Shown here piece by piece: positions 58,701 to 64,000 of a DNA stretch of 64,000 bases. Below the pieces are notes generated by a model. It was not told the origin of the DNA. It saw only the letters and a program-made list of their open reading frames with translations, and searched no databases. Numbering within the stretch: position 1 is the first letter of the stretch; every line of letters starts with the position of its first letter. Made by a program: the position numbers and the translations under genes. The stretch comes from Ignavibacteria bacterium (GTDB lineage: Bacteria > Bacteroidota > Ignavibacteria > Tepidaquicellales > Tepidaquicellaceae), in the NCBI GenBank assembly GCA_016719565.1, contig JADJYU010000020.1, positions 28,258-92,257 on the forward strand, given 5' to 3'.

Positions 58701-59348
58701 TTCCCTTTTCCAAACTGGACACTCAGTATTTCAGGTCTCGAAAAATTCCCGTTATTTTCTGAATTTGCATCCCAGGTTTCAATTGAAAATAATTTCATTT
58801 CCGAATACAGGGAAAGCAGGTTAATTGATATTAACAGTATTGACATTCCGAATTCACAGGCAGTTACTCAGGCTTTCAGTCCGCTGTTAGGACTTAATGT
58901 GGTGTTCAAGGAATTGCTCGGCGGGAATATGACAACTAATTTCAGAATTAATTCAAGTATTTCAAATATTCTCAATCCGATCGGAGCAAGTGTTCAGTCT
59001 ATCGGAACAAGCGAATGGAGTGTGAATGCAAACTTCACAAAAAGCGGATTCAGTATTCCGCTGTTCGGATTGTCACTTCAAAACGACATAGCATTCGCTC
59101 TGACATTTTCCAATTCTAAAAATGAACCGATAAATTATGAATTTGGATCGGGAGTGAAAGTGCCGGTTACGGGGAACGGATCTTCGGTGACAACAATTAA
59201 TCCGTCCGTTCAGTATTCTCTCAGTTCTAAAGTCTCAATGCAGCTCTTTTACAAATACATTTCTACAAAGCCGACTGGTACATCAGTTACTACGGTTCCG
59301 AGATCTTCGAATGAAGGCGGATTAAATATAAGGATCACTATTCAGTAA
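52734..59348 (+). CDS. sprA: type IX secretion system translocon SprA/Sov
   Basis: A 2204-residue outer-membrane barrel, the secretion pore of the T9SS. TTG start gives a signal peptide (LFLIIIILFGICNVTFS, about 18-35). Seen: the SprA N-terminal region with TIPLPFKSESIFGPPTFNLKLNGAVDI, an internal repeat of it, a central DDMEGAKKIISLG block (about 836), N-rich jelly-roll segments, and many aromatic-alternating strands including DINVTYSQNNTVSN near 1825. It ends in a strand-like GGLNIRITIQ. Length fits SprA (about 2200-2500). Other T9SS parts (PorV, PorK-N, PorU) are not in this window. Client: at least the sorting-domain protein at 30764. Confidence 0.93.
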   Translation: MNFNLISKSHSLIQPKKLFLIIIILFGICNVTFSQGRRDRISGNVNYNRVGQTDTSSVISAEDSLKLIEAREPVDSTARLKYFTYEPEYFFGTKVKGRTSPLLLGNSAVLKPEVSFDTSGNVILTENFNGEPIRAPLVIPLDTYLQQLSTKNRENIFSDIVNEYFRGGTQDDLGKLFEKFTDITIPLPFKSESIFGPPTFNLKLNGAVDITASYQSAKSDQTIITGLSNVNNSINFKQEVQLTAKGKVGDKLSIDADYNTQRLFDFENQLRLKYEGYADEVIKKIEGGNVSLETRSGLIGSSQSLFGVKGDFQLGALSLSAVVSQKKSKTETKDYSGGAQEQRFDIKVWDYSDNHYFLDTAYKSSFVDFYTTGSSISQRTDSLSVDEQSFEVWVQTDLQTTGYRRAAMYIDLPNVPQGGRYADTLKTVNFNLQGTNASGIVRKLETSEYNLNRIAGYVSLNVSLPENYFIGVAYKRTKTQEQFGTISTDSGNAQDTLILKMIKPENLVPANTLAWEHKLKNIYRLPVSRIVQEGFEFEVKYLDNGNYIPTLPPSQNISRNLIFILGLDRYTNGRSGEPDNKFDFIPGTTIDVANGYVIFPTLKPFLSNLSEYTENGVGIDSSFWYPQIYTLSKNDSRLQPNSNNYSIMGKARGEAGISNTISLGFNLVQGSVVIKVGELVLTPNIDYTVDYSTGTVVIRNTSALLSKDLKVSYETNDLFTLASKTFLGLRGDYKISEKSSIGFTFVNLKQETLNDKVRIGEEPTNNSMFGLDFQTEIPVKMLTNLVNLLPGFNTKEASSITVRGEIASILPDPNTKKSLIPGDNNEAVAYIDDMEGAKKIISLGTTYNSWTIGSVPLDETIGFRDSLQFKQRKRGKMKWYNLPNSELLTNIYPLKSVQANQNTITPFYMSYIPTKRGTYNYNGDYETITNLDSTWNGVMKFLNTTSNDLINENINFIEFSMRVENLNPNTIGGKLIIDLGNISQDAIPNGDLNTEDTLGNGELRSEADDKGLDFKNDAEELIEYNNRNGTNFTLQQLPDPAGDNNNTNPVFDENLINGTQGNLDFDNGRRPDTEDLNKTVRVNNGNDYFQFEISLDTSVTNPYIVGTGLNGWHQYKIPLSQFTKAYGNASFNNIQFTRMWLTGLKDSVRLNMYEINLTGNQWVKPVKTDTTYNISVVSIEENPNYYQSPVPGDVLRQTVRGQNSQDTKSNEQSLSLEITNLTSGVRKVARKDFSTLPLDLFNYRSMKMFVNGDPSFNYTNDQVYDAIMVIRFGNDSNNYYEYRAPVHPDNRNLNRPEQPWDSLNNVTINFNELTKLKLARDSSNVPVSAPVANVPGGEYRIFGNPDLKSIREIIMGIEKNRSGLNSSISGSVWFNELRLVNVIDDDGVAFNVNANVKLADLMDFNFAISKTDPFFHSLDTRVGTRNTGLSWDFSTTINVHKFINNALASVISENWKDFITLPLTFRHSETMNNPRYFPGTDIEIDRAADQRYQRVLLETGNPDQAQIAKDNVYEEAQSLVIRNNLTISSMYFTLPGSNFFVKNIFNQLRFNFNADFGNSRDITYERKDDFRYNGGVSFSTDFGLSEKLNLDIGKLIPLGEQYSNAKLYFFLPFIPMIPLFSNNISASSDFNRSRFESKQRQFVNDDLTSRDFRANRGFRLDWKFIENWIVDLTGNYDFRAGSDLTPYEISDTAGTQRPDSEIFNDIFFNGGVVNFGKDLDYVQTVTINPKVSLPYIDKFFTVTGGYNVRYGWINPNQIINVGYNTGFSNTFNATGNIKLNELFSIFSSSENGNLRANGKGRGNGRDTINKSSQSLADILNIFKTLVPKDINVTYSQNNTVSNAGVTGNPGFGNFWFYPTTQEKYGPSRLYQLGFSQYPGTRAPNLSQLTDTYLHGNELSFSTSINPLLPENITMSLNFKTNWGFTNNLVYASDAIGNIGSPTSKTSSLLSGNSIFFSGDMESFEFQGDANNTVQSRSQLTSAFEDQISSFPFPNWTLSISGLEKFPLFSEFASQVSIENNFISEYRESRLIDINSIDIPNSQAVTQAFSPLLGLNVVFKELLGGNMTTNFRINSSISNILNPIGASVQSIGTSEWSVNANFTKSGFSIPLFGLSLQNDIAFALTFSNSKNEPINYEFGSGVKVPVTGNGSSVTTINPSVQYSLSSKVSMQLFYKYISTKPTGTSVTTVPRSSNEGGLNIRITIQ

Positions 59349-59351
59349 ATT

Positions 59352-60401
59352 TTATTTTAGTACTATTTTAATTTCACCGCCGGAAAGTTTTTTCTTAGCT
59401 TCTTCTGTTTTTAAAATGATCTCATCGCTGATCAGTGATTTATTATTATCATCATATACATAGCTCACTCCGTTATCCTGAAGTCCGAAGGTTTTAATTC
59501 CTCCGGTGAATTTATTTTCCGTGAAATCCTTTACGGTGTTGAACACAGCTCTATCAACGAGCTTTACCATACTTGTCATGACAAATCCGGGAGCTTCTTT
59601 CTGCTGATCCATATCCACTCCGATCGCGAATTTATTTTTCTCACGCGCCGCTTCAAAAAGTCCGAGTCCGGATAATCCTGATGCATGATATATAATATCA
59701 GCGCCGCTGTTATACTGACTCAAAGCAATTTCCTTTGCTTTGCCCGGATTCTTAAATCCTTCCGGAGAAACGCTTACATATCCGGAAAGCACCTGACAGT
59801 CAGGATCCGCATATTGTACACCCTGTTTAAATCCTTCTTCAAATTTTCTTATAAGATTAGATTCCATGCCGCCGATGAATCCGACTTTCTTTGTCTTTGA
59901 GTTAAGCGCGGCTATTACGCCTACCAGAAAAGAACCTTCTTCTTCTTTAAATTCAATAGCTTCTACATTCGCCGGTATTTGCTTAGCAGGATCGATGGAA
60001 TAATCCACGCATGCAAATTTCTTATCCGGAAATTCCTTTGCAATATTATTTATATCATCAGTAAAAATAAATCCTACGCCGAATACAAGTCCGATATCTT
60101 TTTTACTCGCAAGTTTTCTTAAAGCGGATTCCCTGTCTGAGCCGTCACCCGGATCTATGACTTCAAAATCTATACCGAGTTTTTGCTTCGCCTCTTCAAG
60201 TCCTTTGTATGCGGCGTCATTAAATGATTTATCTCCTCTTCCGCCTATGTCAAATACAAGTCCGACTTTTTTCGAAGCGGAAGAAGTTTCAGTTTCCTTA
60301 CCGGTTTCTTTACCTGTTTCTTGTCCCGCTTCTTTTTTACCGCAGGCATTTAATCCAAAGCATAATAATGCAGCCACTAACACTGTGTAAAATTTTTTCA
60401 T
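59352..60401 (-). CDS. BMP-family nucleoside-binding lipoprotein (ABC transporter substrate-binding)
   Basis: A 349-residue periplasmic lipoprotein: lipobox LNAC with Cys20, then a KETGKET linker. The two-lobed BMP/PnrA fold follows: KKVGLVFDIGGRGDKSFNDAAYKGLEEA at the start, VFGVGFIFTDDINNIAKEFPDKKFACVD, and FIGGMESNLIRKFEEGFKQGV. The family binds purine or pyrimidine nucleosides for an ABC importer. It is the last gene of a minus-strand run after cdd and tdk, which supports nucleoside uptake. The permease and ATPase genes are not nearby. Confidence 0.92.
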   Translation of the reverse strand: MKKFYTVLVAALLCFGLNACGKKEAGQETGKETGKETETSSASKKVGLVFDIGGRGDKSFNDAAYKGLEEAKQKLGIDFEVIDPGDGSDRESALRKLASKKDIGLVFGVGFIFTDDINNIAKEFPDKKFACVDYSIDPAKQIPANVEAIEFKEEEGSFLVGVIAALNSKTKKVGFIGGMESNLIRKFEEGFKQGVQYADPDCQVLSGYVSVSPEGFKNPGKAKEIALSQYNSGADIIYHASGLSGLGLFEAAREKNKFAIGVDMDQQKEAPGFVMTSMVKLVDRAVFNTVKDFTENKFTGGIKTFGLQDNGVSYVYDDNNKSLISDEIILKTEEAKKKLSGGEIKIVLK

Positions 60402-60430
60402 AAAATTGTTTTATTGTTTAATTCGAAAGT

Positions 60431-61024
60431 TCAGATAGCTTCTTTTTTAGAATCAATATTGATCATATGATGAAGGCGGCATCTGGCTTCGTAATGATTT
60501 TTTGCGCCAACTAGGATCTGCTCATCGCTGTCGGTCACTCTCTGTGTCCGGTTAGCCTGCGCTCCGCAGACAACGCAGACAGCCAGCGTCTTTGTAATAT
60601 ATTCCGCAATGGCAAGAAGCTGAGGCATTGGTTCAAACGGCATCGCTCTGTAGTCCTGATCCAGACCTGCTACAATTACCCGCTTGCCGGAATCCGCAAG
60701 ATTCTGACAGATCTGTACAAGTTCATTCTCGAAGAACTGCGCTTCGTCAATTCCGATCACATCCACATCAAAACATTTATCAATTATTTCCTCCGCGTTG
60801 TTTACCACTTCAGACGGATACGACTGCTCATTATGAGATACGATCTCAAATTCGCTGTAACGGTTCTCTATTTTAGGTTTGAATGCTTTCGCTTTCTGTC
60901 TTGCTATTTCAGCTCTTCGGATCCTTCGGACAAGCTCTTCCGTCTTTCCGGAAAACATACTTCCGCATATCACTTCTATATGACCTGACTTTTTATAAGT
61001 TCTGATCTGTAAATTCTCGTTCAT
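60431..61024 (-). CDS. tdk: thymidine kinase
   Basis: Phosphorylates thymidine with ATP; 197 residues, the type II family. Seen: P-loop GSMFSGKT at 21-28, DEAQFF at 93-98 (catalytic Glu94), the lasso loop near AVCVVCGAQANRTQRV, and four zinc-ligand positions (CVVC and a C-terminal C-R-L-H-H). The start overlaps the cdd stop by four bases (ATGA type), so translation is coupled. It forms a salvage operon with cdd and the BMP lipoprotein. Confidence 0.96.
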   Translation of the reverse strand: MNENLQIRTYKKSGHIEVICGSMFSGKTEELVRRIRRAEIARQKAKAFKPKIENRYSEFEIVSHNEQSYPSEVVNNAEEIIDKCFDVDVIGIDEAQFFENELVQICQNLADSGKRVIVAGLDQDYRAMPFEPMPQLLAIAEYITKTLAVCVVCGAQANRTQRVTDSDEQILVGAKNHYEARCRLHHMINIDSKKEAI

Positions 61025-61485
61025 TTTTTTAAATTCAGTAAATATTTTTTATCGAAAACACCCGGTATTAATTCAGCTAATTTAAATGTCCTGACCAGGT
61101 TTTTAGTTTTTATAATTAGAATTTCCGTATCCGTTCCGAATTCTGACATAAACTGTCTGCACGCTCCGCAGGGAAAAGTATAATCCTTTGCGCTGGATGA
61201 AATTGCAACTGCTGTGAATTTTTTATATCCTTCTGAGACCGCTTTGGAATAAGCAACTCTCTCAGCGCAAATACAGAGTGAATATGAAGCGCATTCTATG
61301 TTTGCGCCTGTAAAGATCTTATTATCTTTAGTCAGCACAGCTGCGCCTACAGAAAATTTTGAATAGGGGGAATATGAAAACTTTCTCGCTTTAATTGAAT
61401 ATTCTATCAGCTTGTTATAATCCGGTTGCAATGTAATGGTTTTCTTATTTATTGATAATATATCCATTTCTGAGTATATTATCAA
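61021..61485 (-). CDS. cdd: cytidine deaminase
   Basis: Deaminates cytidine and deoxycytidine to uridine forms. Seen: SYSPYSKFSVGAAVLT, NIECASYSLCICAERVA with the zinc Cys73 and catalytic Glu75, and PCGACRQ with zinc Cys106 and Cys109. The listed start is TTG at 61485. The ATG six codons in (61467) gives a normal 148-residue tetrameric-type enzyme and is equally likely. First gene of the salvage operon, divergent from the GT9 gene across about 28 bases. Confidence 0.95.
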   Translation of the reverse strand: MIIYSEMDILSINKKTITLQPDYNKLIEYSIKARKFSYSPYSKFSVGAAVLTKDNKIFTGANIECASYSLCICAERVAYSKAVSEGYKKFTAVAISSSAKDYTFPCGACRQFMSEFGTDTEILIIKTKNLVRTFKLAELIPGVFDKKYLLNLKK

Positions 61486-61513
61486 ATAAATTCATTTTTC
61501 AGATACTATACTT

Positions 61514-62692
61514 TTGAAACGAAGAGCCATATTCAGGATTTTCGATAAATACTTAGGCATACCTTTAATAATACTGTTAGCGTTATTAACTAAAAGGAAG
61601 AGACGCATACCTATTGAAAATATCAGAAAGATACTGGTAATAAAACTCGCAGCCATAGGTGATTCGATACTTCTTATTCCCACGCTCAGAGTTTTGAAAA
61701 AAAATTTTCCCGGTGCAGAGATAACTTTTATCTGCTCACAGATCAATTATTCTGTTATAAAAAAAATACCATATGTCGACAGGATCATAGACTGTAATGT
61801 TCATTCTTTTTTAAGAAAGCCGTTTGAATTTTTCAGATTCATAAGCAATTTGCGAAAGGATAAATATGATGTAATAATAGATGTCGGACAATGGGAGAGA
61901 ATTAACGCTATAATGGCGATGCTTGCAAAGTCGGATTACACTATAGGTTTTAAAACAGACGGACAGCACAAACATTTCGGCTATGACAGTGTTGTGCCGC
62001 ACTCACGGACAAAACATGAACTTGAAAATTTTCTTGATCTTGCAGTACCGCTCGGAATAAATATAACCGATGAGGATAAAAAATTAGAATATTTTTTAAA
62101 TTCTAAAGACTTTAAATTTGCAGAAGAGTTTTGGAACCGGCACGAATTAAATGACAGAACAGTAATTGGTCTTCATCCCGGATGCGGTGAGAACGGAAAG
62201 CCGCGGGAATGGGATGTCCGGAATTATATTGATCTCGGAAGAAGATTAGTAGATTATGATGATAATATCAGGGTTTTGATAACCGGAGCTTCACATGAAG
62301 AGGAAAGATGCAGAGATATTGCAGCAGGAATTGGTAAGAATGTAATTAATACAGCAGGTATGTATCCGCTTGATAATGTAGTGGCGATGGTTAAAAAAGA
62401 GAAAGTAATAGTATGCAGTAATACAGGAATGCTTCACATTGCTTCCTGCGTCGGCACCAAGACAATGGGTCTTCACGGTCCTACCAATCCGCTGAAATGG
62501 GGTTCATATACAAAAAACGCTGTGCTGATACAAAGTGACAAATTCTGCAGTCCGTGTCTTTATCTCGGACATGATTACGGATGTCAGGTCCCGCAGTGCA
62601 TGGCTCATATAAAAGTAGATGATGTTTTCATAAATATAAGAAAAGCTTTAAATCCTGAACTCTTTAAGAGTAAACAGGAATTATTAAACTAA
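61514..62692 (+). CDS. glycosyltransferase family 9 (heptosyltransferase-like)
   Basis: A 392-residue GT9 enzyme. A hydrophobic N-terminal stretch (LGIPLIILLALL, about 14-25) precedes the motif ILVIKLAAIGDSILLIPTLRVL. The donor half has GLHPGCGENGKPREW, CSNTGMLHIASCVGTKTMGLHGPTNPLKWG (GT9 D/N-S-x-x-x-H and GPTNP motifs) and a Cys tail (CSPCLYLGHDYGCQVPQC) common in this family. TTG start. The frame is intact, unlike the homologous gene at 43775. Probably adds a heptose or hexose to a surface glycolipid core. Confidence 0.9.
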   Translation: MKRRAIFRIFDKYLGIPLIILLALLTKRKRRIPIENIRKILVIKLAAIGDSILLIPTLRVLKKNFPGAEITFICSQINYSVIKKIPYVDRIIDCNVHSFLRKPFEFFRFISNLRKDKYDVIIDVGQWERINAIMAMLAKSDYTIGFKTDGQHKHFGYDSVVPHSRTKHELENFLDLAVPLGINITDEDKKLEYFLNSKDFKFAEEFWNRHELNDRTVIGLHPGCGENGKPREWDVRNYIDLGRRLVDYDDNIRVLITGASHEEERCRDIAAGIGKNVINTAGMYPLDNVVAMVKKEKVIVCSNTGMLHIASCVGTKTMGLHGPTNPLKWGSYTKNAVLIQSDKFCSPCLYLGHDYGCQVPQCMAHIKVDDVFINIRKALNPELFKSKQELLN

Positions 62693-62721
62693 CCTGAATT
62701 CAAAATATTAAAATAAATACT

Positions 62722-63843
62722 ATGTCAGAGAATAAATTTTCCGCATTTGAGTTAATAGAATCCTTCGGTCATGAACAAGTTGTATTTTGCTCGAACAAAG
62801 AGTTAGGTTTAAAAGCAATTATAGGAATTCACAACACTACATTAGGACCTGCGCTCGGGGGAACGAGAATGTGGAATTACGCTTCGGATGAAGAAGCATT
62901 GATAGACGTACTCAGATTATCAAGAGGTATGACTTACAAAGCTGCAGTTGCAGGACTTAATCTCGGCGGCGGTAAAGCTGTTATCATCGGAGATTCGAGA
63001 ACTCAGAAAACGGAAGGTCTATTCAGGGCGTTCGGCAGATATGTGGAAGGTTTGTCAGGAAGATATATCACGGCTGAAGATGTCGGAACAAGCATTAAAG
63101 ATATGGAATACATTATGATGGAAACCCGTCACGTTACAGGAATCCCGATCGAAGTAGGCGGCAGCGGAGATCCATCGCCTGTTACTGCTTACGGAACTTA
63201 TGTCGGTATCAAAGCCTGTGTTAATGATGTTTACGGAAATGATTCGCTCGAAGGTAAAAAAGTCATTATACAGGGAGCCGGCGGTAATGTCGGAAAGCAT
63301 CTTTGTAAATATCTTTATGATGACGGCGCGGTTTTATTTGTGAATGATATATATGAAGATAAGCTTAAAAAACTTGTGACTGATTTTAATGCTAAAGTAT
63401 TAAATGATGAGGAAGTATATACCACTGAAGCCGATGTGTTCTCACCGGCAGCTCTCGGAGGAATAATTAATGATGATACAATACCTAAACTTAAAGTTAA
63501 GATAGTAGCAGGCGCTGCAAATAATCAGCTCGGGGATGAAGAGAAACACGGTAAGATGCTTAAGGAAAAAGGAATTCTTTACGCTCCGGATTATGTAATT
63601 AACGCAGGCGGACTTATTAATGTATATAATGAACTGGAAGGATATAACAGGGAAAGAGCGCTTAAGCAGGCGTCAGGAATTTATGACATTCTGAAAAGTA
63701 TCATCAATATTTCCAAAAAAGATAACGTACCTACGGAAGTAGCTTCGAGAAAAATAGCCGAGAACAGAATGAACTCCGTTTCACAGGCAAAGAGGATAAG
63801 GATATACAGGGATCAGAGATTATTCAATCAGAGAAATATGTAA
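62722..63843 (+). CDS. leucine/valine-type amino acid dehydrogenase (Glu/Leu/Phe/Val dehydrogenase family)
   Basis: NAD-dependent oxidative deamination of a branched-chain amino acid; 373 residues, the length of leucine dehydrogenase. Seen: GPALGGTRMW at 43-51, the catalytic region MTYKAAVAGLNLGGGKAVI with Lys73 and Lys85, the GDPSPVTAYGTYVGI block, the Rossmann motif IQGAGGNVGKHL, and AGAANNQL followed by YAPDYVINAGGLINV. These fit leucine dehydrogenase more than glutamate dehydrogenase. The last 20 residues include a basic tail. Likely role: branched-chain amino acid catabolism or supply of branched keto acids for lipids. Confidence 0.92.
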   Translation: MSENKFSAFELIESFGHEQVVFCSNKELGLKAIIGIHNTTLGPALGGTRMWNYASDEEALIDVLRLSRGMTYKAAVAGLNLGGGKAVIIGDSRTQKTEGLFRAFGRYVEGLSGRYITAEDVGTSIKDMEYIMMETRHVTGIPIEVGGSGDPSPVTAYGTYVGIKACVNDVYGNDSLEGKKVIIQGAGGNVGKHLCKYLYDDGAVLFVNDIYEDKLKKLVTDFNAKVLNDEEVYTTEADVFSPAALGGIINDDTIPKLKVKIVAGAANNQLGDEEKHGKMLKEKGILYAPDYVINAGGLINVYNELEGYNRERALKQASGIYDILKSIINISKKDNVPTEVASRKIAENRMNSVSQAKRIRIYRDQRLFNQRNM

Positions 63844-63875
63844 TTTAAATTTAATGTGTTTTATAAAGGACTGAT

Positions 63876-64000
63876 TTGGAAGCTGCCATATGGGTTATAG
63901 GAATAATTGCTGCGGTTTTAATTTTAGCTATTTATATAATTTCATCAGTAAATAAATACAGCAATTCTTTTGTGGGAAAGTATTTTGATGAAGAGAAGAA
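63876..64000 (+). CDS. membrane protein N-terminus, partial
   Basis: A TTG at 63876 opens a frame that runs off the right edge after 41 codons. It has one strong membrane helix at about 5-22 (IWVIGIIAAVLILAIYII) followed by a polar, charged stretch. Too little is visible to name a family. A LemA-like start is conceivable but not supported. It follows the dehydrogenase by 32 bases on the same strand. Confidence 0.5.
   Translation, partial: MEAAIWVIGIIAAVLILAIYIISSVNKYSNSFVGKYFDEEK

Overview
The window comes from an AT-rich chromosome of a bacterium in the Bacteroidota/Chlorobiota/Ignavibacteriota group, most likely an Ignavibacteria-type organism. Three things point there: a giant SprA/Sov translocon gene of the type IX secretion system; a secreted protein ending in the NYPNPFNPTTRI-type sorting domain common in Ignavibacteria; and upstream signals of the TTG-N20-TAnnTTTG type with few Shine-Dalgarno sites. 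About a quarter of the genes appear to start with TTG. No phage, insertion sequence or CRISPR array is visible. The assignment is inference; no search was run.

Layout. 0-11.5 kb: truA fragment, alpha/beta hydrolase, DUF2461 protein, a 1665-residue alpha-2-macroglobulin, argS, then a divergent epimerase/serine palmitoyltransferase pair that suggests sphingolipid synthesis. 11.6-15.8 kb: a cobalamin riboswitch with a terminator controls btuB, a cobalamin adenosyltransferase, a Bfd-like ferredoxin and a beta-propeller lipoprotein resembling BtuG. 15.8-17.6 kb: a JAMM peptidase fused to a membrane segment and LysM domain, followed by an E2 ubiquitin-conjugating-like protein; this is the most unusual cassette here. 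17.6-23 kb: housekeeping run (gamma-carbonic anhydrase-like protein, ybeY, smg-like, topA, xerC/D). 23-30.6 kb (minus strand): methyltransferase, degenerate HAD protein, smc and a GH2-like membrane protein. 30.7-38.3 kb: T9SS cargo, a helical unknown, SDR, tRNA-Arg, GT9, a secreted hydrolase and a small pentapeptide-like repeat protein, with heptamer repeat arrays in the gaps.

38.9-49.4 kb is a surface-polysaccharide locus (Wzz-like, ligase/polymerase, flippase, six glycosyltransferases). Its first 7 kb carry many single-base frameshifts, mostly in short homopolymers, while very long genes on both sides are intact. 49.4-59.3 kb holds two large envelope genes, a metalloprotease/propeller/beta-barrel protein and sprA. 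59.3-61.5 kb is a nucleoside salvage operon (BMP-type lipoprotein, tdk, cdd). The window ends with a GT9, a leucine-dehydrogenase-type enzyme and the start of a membrane protein.

Main themes are the cell envelope (polysaccharide assembly, T9SS, outer-membrane proteins, macroglobulin, possibly sphingolipids) and scavenging of cobalamin and nucleosides. All functional statements rest on motifs and neighbourhood read by eye.
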